Positions 34,422-43,556 of a DNA stretch of 64,000 bases are shown here, in pieces. This DNA comes from Sphingobium sp. (GTDB lineage Bacteria > Pseudomonadota > Alphaproteobacteria > Sphingomonadales > Sphingomonadaceae): contig NZ_QFOA01000011.1 of the NCBI RefSeq assembly GCF_003248505.1, positions 4,860 to 68,859 on the forward strand, in the 5' to 3' direction. Position 1 is the stretch's first letter. Each line of letters begins with the position of its first letter. A program made the translations under genes and the position numbers. The notes beneath the pieces were generated by a model. It was not told the DNA's origin and searched no databases. It saw only the letters and a program-made list of their open reading frames with translations.

Positions 34422-35267
34422 ATGACCGTCGCAGTCGCCATCTTCGCCCATCAGGAGGAAAGGCGGATCGCGGCCTGCCTTGCTTCGCTGCCGCTCGACC
34501 GGGCGGACACGCTGTTCCATGTCCTCGTCAACGGGACGACCGACGCGACGGCGCGGATCGCGCGCGAAGCGGCGGGCGGGCGGCGCAACGTCATCGTCCA
34601 TGACATCGCGCAGGGCGGCAAGGCGCGGACCTGGAACCATATGGTCCACTACCTCCTGACTGGCGAAGAGGAAGCGGTGATATTCATGGATGGCGACGCG
34701 CAGATCGTGGCCGGATCCATCGATGCGCTCGTTACGGATCTGGCCGCCCGTCCGGACGCTCATGCGGCCGCCGGGCTACCCATGAACGGGCGGATGGCGG
34801 CGACCTATCAGGCCGGGTTGCGGGCCGAGGGCGGAATGTTCGGCGATCTTTACGCGCTGTCCGGCGACTTCGTGCGCGCGATCCGAACGCGAGGTCTGCA
34901 ATTGCCTGAAGACCTGATCGGCGACGACGGCATGGTGGCGGCCTGGGCGCATACGGGGCTGCGGGATGACAGCCACTGGGTGCATGGCCACGTCGTCGTA
35001 TGCGAGGGCGCGGGATTCCTGTGCGAGCAGGTCAGCATCGCGCGACCGTCGACATGGGCGATGCAATATAAGCGGATGGTTAATTACTCGGTGCGCTTCT
35101 TTCAAAACCGCATTCTGTCCGACATCATGGCGCGCGAGGGGCCGAATGGCCTCCCCGCACGCCTGTCGAGCTTGTATGGCGAGTGGCTCCCGCGCTTTCG
35201 CCCGCGCGGCGGCCTGACCGGATGGTTCGACCGCCGCGCGCTCAGGAAGATGCGCAGGGCCGCTTAA
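34422..35267 (+). CDS. Family 2 glycosyltransferase
   Basis: 281 residues with a GT-A fold: 'VAIFAHQEERRIAACL' at the start and the D-x-D-like metal site 'IFMDGDAQIV'. 'LPEDLIGDDGMVAAW' is the acceptor-base region. No membrane helix is evident. The sugar donor and acceptor are unknown. Starts five bases after the Amt gene, so they are probably co-transcribed. The stop shares TTAA (35264-35267) with the opposite MHS transporter. Confidence 0.8.
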   Translation: MTVAVAIFAHQEERRIAACLASLPLDRADTLFHVLVNGTTDATARIAREAAGGRRNVIVHDIAQGGKARTWNHMVHYLLTGEEEAVIFMDGDAQIVAGSIDALVTDLAARPDAHAAAGLPMNGRMAATYQAGLRAEGGMFGDLYALSGDFVRAIRTRGLQLPEDLIGDDGMVAAWAHTGLRDDSHWVHGHVVVCEGAGFLCEQVSIARPSTWAMQYKRMVNYSVRFFQNRILSDIMAREGPNGLPARLSSLYGEWLPRFRPRGGLTGWFDRRALRKMRRAA

Positions 35268-36595
35268 CGGTCGCGGCCTGCCAGTTCCTTGTTGACGTAG
35301 AGCGCGACCATCGTCGCGACCGCGCCGGACAACAGATAGGCCCCCGACGCCGCCAGTCCGAACCGCACCGAAAGCGCCAGCGCGACGAGTGGGGCGAAGC
35401 CTGCGCCCACCAGCCATGCCAGGTCGGACGTCAGCGCCGAACTGGTGTAACGCGCCTCGGTCGAGAAATTCGATGCGACGACGCCAGACGACTGGCCGAA
35501 GGACAGCCCCAACAGCATGAAGCCCAGGATCATGAACGCCACTTCGCCGAGGTCGCCGCCATTGAGCAGCAGCGGTGCCATCAGGGCGAAGACCGCGATA
35601 CCGCCCGCCGACCAGCCAAGCAGCGAGCGGCGACCGATTTGGTCGGCGATAAAGCCCGACACGACGATGGCGAGCAGGCCCACCGAAGCGCCAATCATCT
35701 CGATGATGAGGAAGCGTTCGATCGGCTGATCGGTGTAGAGGGCAACCCAGCTCAAGGGGAACACCGTCACCATGTGGAACAGCGCGAAGCTCGCCAGCGG
35801 CGCGAAGGCACCGATGATGATGTTGCGCCCTTCTTTCTTGACGGTCGGGAGAACCGGCGAGGGAACGAGATCGCGTTGTTCGAAGAGGCGCGCAAATTCA
35901 TGGGTGACGACGATGCGCAGGCGGGCGAACAGCGCAACCACGTTGATCGCAAACGCCACGAAGAAGGGATAACGCCAGCCCCAGTCGAGGAAATCCTGGC
36001 TAGACATGTTGACGAGGAAGAAAGCGAAAAGCCCGCTTGCCACCAGCAACGCGAGCGGTGCGCCCAGTTGCGGCACCATCGCATACCATCCGCGCTGCTG
36101 TTGCGGCGCGTTCAGCGACAGGAGCGAGGCAAGACCGTCCCACGTGCCGCCCAGCGCAATCCCCTGCAACGCGCGCAACGCGACGAGCACCACCGCAGCA
36201 TAGTGGCCGATCGTCTCGTAACCGGGTAGAAAGGCGATGGCGACGGTCGATGTGCCGAGCAGGAACAAGGCCCCCGTCAATTTCGTACCTCGCCCGTAGC
36301 GGCGGTCGATGGTCATGAAGATGAGAGAGCCGATAGGCCGCGCTATGAAGGCAACCGAAAAGATCGCGAAGGAATAGAGCGTGCCCGTCAGCGCATCGAC
36401 ATAAGGGAACACCAGATTCGGAAAGACGATGACCGACGCGATGGCGTAAACGAAGAAATCGAAAAATTCGGAGGTGCGACCGATGATCACGCCAATCGAA
36501 ATATCCCCCGGCGCGACGCCATGGTCACGCGCGTTGATCTTGCGCGCGTCATCCTCAAGGGGGGTGGAAGTGAAGGCGATGGCCCCTGAATTCAT
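35264..36595 (-). CDS. MFS metabolite:proton symporter (MHS/ProP-KgtP type)
   Basis: 443 residues from ATG 36595 (MNSGAIAF). Twelve hydrophobic helices. 'IGRTSEFFDFFVYAIASV' and 'FIARPIGSLIFMTIDRRYGR' are the conserved first-helix and loop 2-3 segments, and 'ALRALQGIALGGTWDG' is the helix 4-5 motif of the metabolite:H+ symporter group. Relatives carry organic acids, proline/betaine or sulfate esters; the substrate here cannot be assigned. It is divergent from cyoA across 187 bp. Confidence 0.85.
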   Translation of the reverse strand: MNSGAIAFTSTPLEDDARKINARDHGVAPGDISIGVIIGRTSEFFDFFVYAIASVIVFPNLVFPYVDALTGTLYSFAIFSVAFIARPIGSLIFMTIDRRYGRGTKLTGALFLLGTSTVAIAFLPGYETIGHYAAVVLVALRALQGIALGGTWDGLASLLSLNAPQQQRGWYAMVPQLGAPLALLVASGLFAFFLVNMSSQDFLDWGWRYPFFVAFAINVVALFARLRIVVTHEFARLFEQRDLVPSPVLPTVKKEGRNIIIGAFAPLASFALFHMVTVFPLSWVALYTDQPIERFLIIEMIGASVGLLAIVVSGFIADQIGRRSLLGWSAGGIAVFALMAPLLLNGGDLGEVAFMILGFMLLGLSFGQSSGVVASNFSTEARYTSSALTSDLAWLVGAGFAPLVALALSVRFGLAASGAYLLSGAVATMVALYVNKELAGRDR

Positions 36596-36782
36596 GAACG
36601 TCCGCTCCTTGGCTGGGCCACCGGGGCGGGGTGCGCGTCTGCCAGTGGCCAGGAAAAGGCAACATAACAGAAAACGGCCAGAATCTAAGCAGTATCCCAC
36701 TCACAAAAGTTTTTTTGCAGATGCACAGCATGGGACAAATTGCCCACTGGCCGACTCTGCAGACAAAGAGTAGGCGCAGGCC

Positions 36783-37901
36783 ATGTCACAGCCCTATCTT
36801 CGCTATCCAGGCCGCCTGTTGCGGTGGTCCGCGCCGGTCCTCGCCGCGTCCCTTTCGGGATGTAACTGGGTCGTCATGAACCCTTCGGGCGATGTTGCGT
36901 TGCAGCAGCGCGATCTGATTCTGATTTCGACCGGCCTGATGTTGCTGATCGTGCTGCCTGTCATGGCGATGGTCGTCTGGTTCGCGCTGCGATACCGCGC
37001 GACCAATGCAGCCACGGAAAAGGACTATGATCCCGACTGGGATCACAGCACGATGCTGGAACTGCTGATCTGGTCCGCCCCGCTCCTCATCATCATCGCG
37101 CTGGGCGCGCTGACATGGGTGAGCACGCACAAGCTCGACCCCTATCGCCCGCTCGAGCGGCTGGAAGCGGGCAAGACGGTCGATCCGGCGGTGAAACCGA
37201 TGACAGTGCAGGTGGTGGCGCTCGACTGGAAGTGGCTGTTCATCTACCCGGAACTCGGGATCGCGACGGTGAACGAACTGGCCTTGCCCACCAACGTGCC
37301 GGTCCGGTTCGACATCACCGCATCCACCGTGATGAACAGCTTCTATGTCCCCGAACTCGCCGGACAGATCTACGCAATGCCCGGCATGAAGACCCAGTTG
37401 CACGCGGTCGCCAACCGCGCCGCCACCGGCAAGGGTTTTTCGGCCAATTATTCGGGCGCGGGCTTCACCCACATGCGCTTCAACTATAGGGCGATGGATC
37501 GGGCCGCTTTCGACCGCTGGGTCGCGGGCGTGAAGAGCAGCGGCGTGGGCCTCGATCGCAAGATCTATCTGACGCTGGCCAAGCCCAGCGAAAAGGCGCC
37601 TGTCGCCTATTTCACCACGGCAGACCCCAAGCTGTTCGACGCGGTCGTCAACCTCTGCCCCCGCCCCGGCCAGCGCTGCATGAGCGAGTTGATGCACACC
37701 GACATGATGGGCGGCGGCGGAAAGGAATCCGCGCGCGACATCCGCGGGCTGCAATATGACTTCCCCAGCAGCCATGTGGTCGATCAGCAGGATCGCAACG
37801 AGGGTAAGGAAACGGCCACGGATGCCGCGGGCGCGGAACATTCTCCCGCCATGGATCACACTTCTCCCGGCGGCGCCGACGCGCACGCCCAGCATCGGTA
37901 A
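36783..37901 (+). CDS. cyoA: Cytochrome bo3-type ubiquinol oxidase subunit II
   Basis: 372 residues. Lipobox SLSGCNW, two membrane helices (LILISTGLMLLIVLPVMAMV and LIWSAPLLIIIALGALTW), then a cupredoxin-like domain (VVALDWKWLFIYPELG, 'TVMNSFYVPELAGQIYAMPG'). The CuA ligands of cytochrome c oxidases are missing, as expected for a quinol oxidase. The C terminus is a His/Asp-rich tail of ~60 residues. Upstream 187 bp holds no clear operator, though a partly symmetrical TGGGACAAATTGCCCA is seen at about 36731. It leads the cyoABCD-surf1-regBA run. Confidence 0.95.
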   Translation: MSQPYLRYPGRLLRWSAPVLAASLSGCNWVVMNPSGDVALQQRDLILISTGLMLLIVLPVMAMVVWFALRYRATNAATEKDYDPDWDHSTMLELLIWSAPLLIIIALGALTWVSTHKLDPYRPLERLEAGKTVDPAVKPMTVQVVALDWKWLFIYPELGIATVNELALPTNVPVRFDITASTVMNSFYVPELAGQIYAMPGMKTQLHAVANRAATGKGFSANYSGAGFTHMRFNYRAMDRAAFDRWVAGVKSSGVGLDRKIYLTLAKPSEKAPVAYFTTADPKLFDAVVNLCPRPGQRCMSELMHTDMMGGGGKESARDIRGLQYDFPSSHVVDQQDRNEGKETATDAAGAEHSPAMDHTSPGGADAHAQHR

Positions 37902-37906
37902 GAGAC

Positions 37907-39898
37907 ATGACAACGACACAGTTGATCTTCGGTCGCCTGACCTGGGACGCCTTTCCCTGGCATGAGCCCATCGTCGTCGCGACGTTCGGCGCGGTGGTGC
38001 TGGGCGGCGCGGCGCTGGTCGCGGCGCTGACCTATTTCAAGCTTTGGGGCTATCTCTGGAAAGAGTGGTTCACCAGCGTCGATCACAAGAAGATCGGCAT
38101 CATGTACATGGTGCTGGGCCTTGTCATGTTCCTGCGCGGGTTTGCCGACGCGGTGATGATGCGCCTGCAACAGGCGATGGCGTTCAACGGGTCGGAAGGC
38201 TATCTGAACGCTCACCATTACGACCAGGTGTTCACGGCGCACGGCGTCATCATGATCTTCTTCGTCGCGATGCCGTTCATCACCGGCCTGATGAACTATA
38301 TCGTGCCGCTCCAGATCGGCGCGCGCGACGTCAGCTTCCCGTTCCTCAACAACTTCTCCTTCTGGATGACGACGGGCGGCGCGGTGCTGGTGATGGCGTC
38401 GCTGTTCCTCGGCGAATTCGCGCAGACCGGATGGCTCGCCTACCCGCCGCTCTCGGGCATCGACTATAGCCCGGCGACGGGCGTCGATTATTACATCTGG
38501 GCGCTTCAGGTCGCGGGCGTGGGAACGACATTGTCGGGCATCAACCTTATCGCCACCATCATCAAGATGCGCGCACCGGGCATGTCCCTTATGAAGATGC
38601 CGGTCTTCACCTGGACATCGCTGTGTGCCAACGTGCTGATCGTCGCCTCCTTCCCGATCCTGACCGCCACGCTGGTCCTGCTGTCGCTAGACCGTTACGC
38701 GGGCACCAACTTCTTCACGAACGACTTCGGCGGCAACCCGATGATGTACGTGAACCTCATCTGGATCTGGGGCCACCCGGAAGTCTACATTCTTATCCTG
38801 CCGCTGTTCGGCGTGTTTTCCGAAGTCACGTCGACCTTCTCGAACAAGCGCCTCTTCGGCTACACCTCCATGGTCTACGCGACCTGCTGCATCATGGTGC
38901 TCTCCTATCTCGTGTGGCTGCACCACTTCTTCACGATGGGGTCGGGCGCGAGCGTCAACAGCTTCTTCGGCATCACGACGATGATCATCTCGATCCCGAC
39001 GGGTGCGAAACTCTTCAACTGGCTGTTCACCATGTATCGGGGCCGGGTGCGCTTCGAACTGCCGATGATGTGGACCGTCGCCTTCATGCTGACCTTCACG
39101 GTCGGCGGCATGACCGGCGTGCTGCTGGCGGTGCCGCCCGCGGACTTCGTGCTGCACAACTCGCTCTTCCTGATCGCGCACTTCCATAACGTGATCATCG
39201 GCGGCGTGCTGTTCGGCCTGTTCGCGGCGATCAACTACTGGTGGCCCAAGGCGTTCGGCTTCAAGCTCAATCAGTTCTGGGGTCATGTCAGCTTCTGGTG
39301 CTGGAACATCGGCTTCTGGCTCGCCTTCGCACCGCTCTATGCCATGGGTCTGATGGGCGTCACTCGCCGGATGCGGGTGTTCGACGACCCGACGCTGCAA
39401 CCCTATTTCATCGTGGCGGCGATCGGCGCTGCGGTCATCGCGGCAGGCATCGGCGCCATGCTGGTCCAGTTCGCGGTCTCCATCTGGAAGCGCGACGAAC
39501 TGCGCGACGAGACGGGCGATCCGTGGAACGGCCGCACGCTCGAATGGGCGACCAGCTCGCCGCCGCCCGAGTATAACTTCGCTTTCACGCCCCTGGTGCA
39601 TGACGGCGACAGCTGGGCCGACATGAAGCGCCATGGCTACAAGCGGCCCGTGACCGGCTTCCAGCCGATCCATATGCCCAGCAGCACGGGCGCGGGCGTG
39701 ATCCTGGCGGGCCTCGCCACCCTCTGCGGCTTCAGCCTCATCTGGTACATCTGGTGGCTTGCGGCGCTGAGCTTCGTCGGCATCGTCGCGGTCGCCATCG
39801 GCCACACCTTCAACTACAAGCGCGATTTCTACATCCCCGCGGATGTCGTGACGCGTACCGAGGACGCGCGGACCCGCGCCCTCGCGGCGGGAGCCTGA
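37907..39898 (+). CDS. cyoB: Ubiquinol oxidase subunit I
   Basis: 663 residues, haem-copper oxidase. Ligands are all readable: His in 'VFTAHGVIMIFF' (low-spin haem), 'WGHPEVYILILP' (CuB His and cross-linked Tyr), 'WLHHFFTMG' (CuB) and 'IAHFHNVIIGG' (haem ligands). The quinol-site residues R77, D81, H104 and Q107 (E. coli R71, D75, H98, Q101) are kept in 'FLRGFADAVMM' and 'AHHYDQVF'. It reduces O2 to water with quinol and pumps protons. Five bases follow cyoA. Confidence 0.98.
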   Translation: MTTTQLIFGRLTWDAFPWHEPIVVATFGAVVLGGAALVAALTYFKLWGYLWKEWFTSVDHKKIGIMYMVLGLVMFLRGFADAVMMRLQQAMAFNGSEGYLNAHHYDQVFTAHGVIMIFFVAMPFITGLMNYIVPLQIGARDVSFPFLNNFSFWMTTGGAVLVMASLFLGEFAQTGWLAYPPLSGIDYSPATGVDYYIWALQVAGVGTTLSGINLIATIIKMRAPGMSLMKMPVFTWTSLCANVLIVASFPILTATLVLLSLDRYAGTNFFTNDFGGNPMMYVNLIWIWGHPEVYILILPLFGVFSEVTSTFSNKRLFGYTSMVYATCCIMVLSYLVWLHHFFTMGSGASVNSFFGITTMIISIPTGAKLFNWLFTMYRGRVRFELPMMWTVAFMLTFTVGGMTGVLLAVPPADFVLHNSLFLIAHFHNVIIGGVLFGLFAAINYWWPKAFGFKLNQFWGHVSFWCWNIGFWLAFAPLYAMGLMGVTRRMRVFDDPTLQPYFIVAAIGAAVIAAGIGAMLVQFAVSIWKRDELRDETGDPWNGRTLEWATSSPPPEYNFAFTPLVHDGDSWADMKRHGYKRPVTGFQPIHMPSSTGAGVILAGLATLCGFSLIWYIWWLAALSFVGIVAVAIGHTFNYKRDFYIPADVVTRTEDARTRALAAGA

Positions 39899-39904
39899 CC
39901 CACT

Positions 39905-40528
39905 ATGAGCAGCACGACTGCCCCCATGGACCCCCGGTCCTACCACCCGGCGGAAGAACCGCACCTCCACGAAGGCCACAGCACCATGCTGGGCTTCTGG
40001 ATGTACCTGATGAGCGATTGCCTCATCTTCGCCATCCTGTTCGCCACCTACGCGGTGCTCGGCGGCAATTATGCGGGCGGGCCGGGTCCGAAGGACCTGT
40101 TCGACCTGCCGCTGGTCGCGGTCAACACCGCGATGCTGCTCTTTTCGTCCATCACTTACGGCTTTGCCATGCTGGCGATGGAAAAGAACAGGGTCGGCGC
40201 GACGCAGGGATGGCTGTTCGTCACCCTGCTGTTCGGGGCGGCGTTCCTGTCGATCGAGCTTTACGAATTCGCGCACCTCATCCACGAGGGCGCCGGTCCG
40301 CAGCGCAGCGCGTTCCTTTCGGCCTTCTTCACGCTGGTCGGCACGCACGGCCTCCACGTCACCTTCGGGTCGATCTGGCTCGTCACGCTGATGGTTCAGG
40401 TCGGGAAGAAGGGCCTGATTTCGGCCAACAAGCGCCGCCTCATGTGCCTTTCGATGTTCTGGCACTTCCTCGACGTCATCTGGATCGGCGTCTTCACCTT
40501 TGTCTATCTGATGGGAGTCCTGCGGTGA
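39905..40528 (+). CDS. cyoC: Ubiquinol oxidase subunit III
   Basis: 207 residues with five membrane helices. 'MLGFWMYLMSDCLIFAILF' and 'FWHFLDVIWIGVFTFVYL' are conserved COX3-type segments. It is accessory to the catalytic subunit. Six bases separate it from cyoB and it overlaps cyoD (GTGA). Confidence 0.95.
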   Translation: MSSTTAPMDPRSYHPAEEPHLHEGHSTMLGFWMYLMSDCLIFAILFATYAVLGGNYAGGPGPKDLFDLPLVAVNTAMLLFSSITYGFAMLAMEKNRVGATQGWLFVTLLFGAAFLSIELYEFAHLIHEGAGPQRSAFLSAFFTLVGTHGLHVTFGSIWLVTLMVQVGKKGLISANKRRLMCLSMFWHFLDVIWIGVFTFVYLMGVLR

Positions 40529-40950
40529 GCGACGCAGTCCACAGCCACGGCCATCATGAGGAACATCATGACGCGGGCGCACACGGGACCATGGGCAGCT
40601 ATATGATCGGCTTTGGCCTGTCGGTGATCCTGACGGCCATCCCCTTCTGGCTCGTGATGTCGAACGCGCTGGGCAATCCGCGCCTCACCGGCTTCATCAT
40701 CATGGCCTTCGCCGCCGTGCAGGTGGTGGTGCACATGATCTACTTCCTCCACATGAACACGCGGGTGGAAGGCGGCTGGTCCTTCATGGCGATGATGCTG
40801 ACGCTGGTGCTGGTGGTGATCACCCTGTCCGGATCCATGTGGGTGATGTATCACCTCAACGCCAACATGATGCCGCACGACCAGATGCAGATGGACATGG
40901 GATCGACGCAGGAAATGCGGACCATGCAGAATATGGGTGAGATGCCGTGA
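40525..40950 (+). CDS. cyoD: Ubiquinol oxidase subunit IV
   Basis: 141 residues from a GTG that overlaps the cyoC stop by four bases. A His-rich N terminus (HSHGHHEEHHDAG) leads into three helices ('GFGLSVILTAIPFWLVM', 'MAFAAVQVVVHMIYFLHM', 'MLTLVLVVITLSGSMWVM'). The C-terminal tail is unusually Met-rich (MMPHDQMQMDMGSTQEM). It helps assemble subunit I around its haem and copper; the His and Met tails could bind metal, which is inference. Confidence 0.93.
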   Translation: MSDAVHSHGHHEEHHDAGAHGTMGSYMIGFGLSVILTAIPFWLVMSNALGNPRLTGFIIMAFAAVQVVVHMIYFLHMNTRVEGGWSFMAMMLTLVLVVITLSGSMWVMYHLNANMMPHDQMQMDMGSTQEMRTMQNMGEMP

Positions 40951-41663
40951 CATTTCAGGAGGTCGAGGGGCGCCGCCGGCGTTCCCCGGCCTTCCTGATC
41001 GGCGCCACGCTGATCGCCCTGCTGCTGGTTGCGGGCTTTTGCGCGCTCGGCGTCTGGCAGGTGCAGCGTCTCGGCTGGAAACGCGACCTCATCGCGCGGG
41101 TCGACAGTCGGGTCCATGCAACCGCCGTGACCGCCCCCGCCAGCGCCGTCAGCAATGACGAATATCGCCGGGTGACGGTGTCCGGCCGGTTCCTTCACGA
41201 CAAGGCTGCCTTGGTTCAGGCGTCCACCGTACGCGGTGCCGGCTTCTGGGTACTCACGCCTCTGCGCCGTGCGGACGGCGAAATCCTCTTCGTCAATCGC
41301 GGCTTCGTTCCGGGCCGCAAGGCAGACTATGCGCGTCCGGCGGGCGACGTGCGGATCGTCGGCCTGCTGCGGCTCACGGAGCCGGGCGGCGGATTCCTGC
41401 GCAGTAACGATCCCGCCGCAGATCGTTGGTACTCCCGCGATATCGAAGCGATCGCCAGGGCGCGCGGCCTGTCGGCGGCCAATTATTTCGTCGATGCGGA
41501 GGCTGGCCCCTCCCCCGACGCGCTGCCGGTGGGCGGCCTTACGGTTCTGCATTTCCCCAACAATCATCTGGGCTATGCGATCACATGGTTCGCGCTGGCG
41601 GCGATGAGCGTGGGTGCCTATATCCTCGTCATGCGCCATCCGGGAAAAGCCCCTACGCCATGA
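40947..41663 (+). CDS. SURF1-family oxidase assembly protein
   Basis: 238 residues with a helix at each end ('LIALLLVAGFCALGVWQVQ' and 'AITWFALAAMSVGAYILVM'), the SURF1 layout. The conserved 'LGVWQVQRLGWKRDLI' and 'VFRGFVP'-like 'NRGFVPGRKADYA' are present. Relatives insert haem into subunit I. The GTG start overlaps the cyoD stop by four bases. Confidence 0.9.
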   Translation: MTFQEVEGRRRRSPAFLIGATLIALLLVAGFCALGVWQVQRLGWKRDLIARVDSRVHATAVTAPASAVSNDEYRRVTVSGRFLHDKAALVQASTVRGAGFWVLTPLRRADGEILFVNRGFVPGRKADYARPAGDVRIVGLLRLTEPGGGFLRSNDPAADRWYSRDIEAIARARGLSAANYFVDAEAGPSPDALPVGGLTVLHFPNNHLGYAITWFALAAMSVGAYILVMRHPGKAPTP

Positions 41664-42991
41664 GCCAGCCGCGCAGGCGCCCGCGATGGCTGCCGAGCCA
41701 GTGGCCCGCAGACGCCGCGGGACGGCGCAACATGGCGCTGCTGGTGCAGCTGCGCTGGGTCGCGGTGGCCGGCCAGGTCGCGACGATCCTCATTACCCAT
41801 TTCCTCATGGGCATCCGCCTGCCTTTGAGTTCCATGATGGTGGTGCCGTGCATAGCCGTGCTCATGAACATCGGCAGCCTGATGGTCGTGCGGCGACGCA
41901 CCGACATCACCCATGCCGAACTGTTCCTGGCGTTGCTGTTCGACGTTCTGGCGCTGACGACGCAACTGTACCTGAGCGGCGGGGCGACCAATCCCTTCGT
42001 GTCCCTTTATCTCGTGCAGGTGGCGCTGGGCGCGGTGCTGCTGCATCGCTGGAGCGTATGGGGCATCGTTGCGGTGTCGAGCGCCTGCGCGGCGATGCTG
42101 GCCTTCGTGCATCGCCCCCTTGTCGTCAGCGGCCCGCTGGAAGGTCATCTGTTCGATCTGCATATCGTCGGCACATGGATATGTCTGACCATGATTGCGG
42201 TGCTGCTGGTGCTGTTCATGACGCCGATCAACCGCAACATCCAGGAGCGAGAATCGCATCTCGCCCGGCTGCGGCAACAAGCGGCGGAGGAAGAGCATAT
42301 CGTGCGCATGGGGCTGTTGGCATCGGGCGCCGCGCATGAACTGGGAACGCCGCTCGCGCAACTGGCCGTGGTGCTGGGAGACTGGCGGCATATGCCTCAA
42401 ATCCGTAAGGACCCCACCCTCGTCGAGGAGGTCGAGGAAATGGAGGCGGCGGTCAAGCGCTGCAAGGCGATCCTCACCGGCGTGCTCATGTCGGCCGGCG
42501 AAGCGCGCGGCGAAGCGCCACAGGTCACGCAGGTACGAGATTTCGTGGAGGCCATCGCCCAGCGCTGGCGCGCCGCCAATCCGGGCGTGGCCCTGCGCTG
42601 CGACTTCGGGCCGCACGACTATCCGCGCATCATCGCCGATCCGGTCATCCGGCAGGCGCTTACCAACCTGCTCGACAATGCTCGGGAAGCGGGCGCGTCC
42701 TACGTCAACATGATGGTGAGCCGCGATCGCGAATGGCTGCATGTCGCCGTGCGGGACAACGGTCCCGGGTTCAGCCCCGACATGCTGGCCGATGTCGGCA
42801 AACCCTATCGGTCCAGCAAGGGGCGGCAGGGCGGCGGCCTCGGCCTTTTTCTGGTGTTCAACGTCGCGCGCAAGCTCGGCGGGCGGGTCGATGCGAGCAA
42901 CGGCGCGGACGGCGGCGCGATGGTGCAATTGCGCCTGCCGCTGACCACCGTCGCGCTGGAGGATGAGGAGGCGGACGCCGATGACGGCTGA
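41660..42991 (+). CDS. regB: Redox-sensing histidine kinase RegB/PrrB
   Basis: 443 residues with about six N-terminal helices. Signature elements are the quinone-binding heptad GGATNPF (107-113), the H box 'ASGAAHELGTPLAQL' (His226), and Cys268 in 'VKRCKAIL', close to the redox-active Cys265 of R. capsulatus RegB. HATPase boxes are 'LLDNAREAG' and 'VRDNGPGFSP'. It reports the ubiquinone pool's redox state and phosphorylates RegA. The ATG overlaps the SURF1 stop by four bases, placing the sensor in one run with the oxidase that drains that pool. Confidence 0.95.
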   Translation: MSQPRRRPRWLPSQWPADAAGRRNMALLVQLRWVAVAGQVATILITHFLMGIRLPLSSMMVVPCIAVLMNIGSLMVVRRRTDITHAELFLALLFDVLALTTQLYLSGGATNPFVSLYLVQVALGAVLLHRWSVWGIVAVSSACAAMLAFVHRPLVVSGPLEGHLFDLHIVGTWICLTMIAVLLVLFMTPINRNIQERESHLARLRQQAAEEEHIVRMGLLASGAAHELGTPLAQLAVVLGDWRHMPQIRKDPTLVEEVEEMEAAVKRCKAILTGVLMSAGEARGEAPQVTQVRDFVEAIAQRWRAANPGVALRCDFGPHDYPRIIADPVIRQALTNLLDNAREAGASYVNMMVSRDREWLHVAVRDNGPGFSPDMLADVGKPYRSSKGRQGGGLGLFLVFNVARKLGGRVDASNGADGGAMVQLRLPLTTVALEDEEADADDG

Positions 42992-43514
42992 CAGGCAATT
43001 GCTGATCGTCGAGGATGAGGAAGCCTTCGCCCGCACGCTCAAGCGCTCGTTCGAGCGGCGGGGTTATGATGTGCTGCACGCCGATAGTCTGGAAGGCGTC
43101 AACGCCCTGCTCGCGAACCACCGGCCCGGCTATGCGGTCGTCGACCTGAAACTCGGCCCGCAATCTGGCCTCGCCTGCGTGGCGGCACTCCATGCCCACG
43201 ATCCGGCGATGCTGGTCGTGGTGCTGACCGGCTTCGCCAGCATCGCGACGGCGGTCGAGGCGATCAAGCTGGGCGCGACCAACTATCTGGCCAAACCGTC
43301 CAACACCGACGATATCGAAGCGGCCTTTGCACGGGGCGCGGGCAATCCCGACACGCCGCTTGCCCCGCGCCCCACGTCGATCAAGACGCTGGAGTGGGAG
43401 CATATCCACGAAGTGCTCAAGGACAGCGAATTCAACATATCGGAAGCAGCGCGCCGCCTGGGGATGCACAGGCGCACATTGGCGCGCAAGCTCGCCAAGC
43501 GGCAGGTCGGATAA
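42981..43514 (+). CDS. regA: RegA/PrrA response regulator
   Basis: 177 residues. The receiver domain has 'LLIVEDEEAFARTLKRSF', phosphoacceptor Asp in 'YAVVDLKLGPQSG' and Lys in 'YLAKPSNTDD'. A Fis-type HTH ends the protein ('NISEAARRLGMHRRTLARKL'), near-identical to known RegA. AGGAGG at 42966-42971 lies nine bases ahead of ATG 42981, so this start is preferred over 42963. It overlaps regB by 11 bases. A GC-rich hairpin follows the stop directly. Confidence 0.95.
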   Translation: MTADRQLLIVEDEEAFARTLKRSFERRGYDVLHADSLEGVNALLANHRPGYAVVDLKLGPQSGLACVAALHAHDPAMLVVVLTGFASIATAVEAIKLGATNYLAKPSNTDDIEAAFARGAGNPDTPLAPRPTSIKTLEWEHIHEVLKDSEFNISEAARRLGMHRRTLARKLAKRQVG

Positions 43515-43556
43515 CCGGCGCCTTGCCTCGTGGCTGGGGCGAGGCGAGCCGCCGGT
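43514..43556 (+). terminator. Long GC hairpin after regA
   Basis: ACCGGCG...CGCCGGT (7 bp) encloses GCCTCG...CGAGGC (6 bp) with a 4x4 internal loop and a 9-nt apex. It begins at the last base of the regA stop. No T tract follows, so it may protect the mRNA end or act with a factor rather than be a classical intrinsic terminator. Confidence 0.45.

Noticed and set aside
38687..40582. 631-codon minus-strand frame
   Set aside because: Antisense to cyoB and cyoC, which carry all catalytic residues. Composition is the same antisense type.
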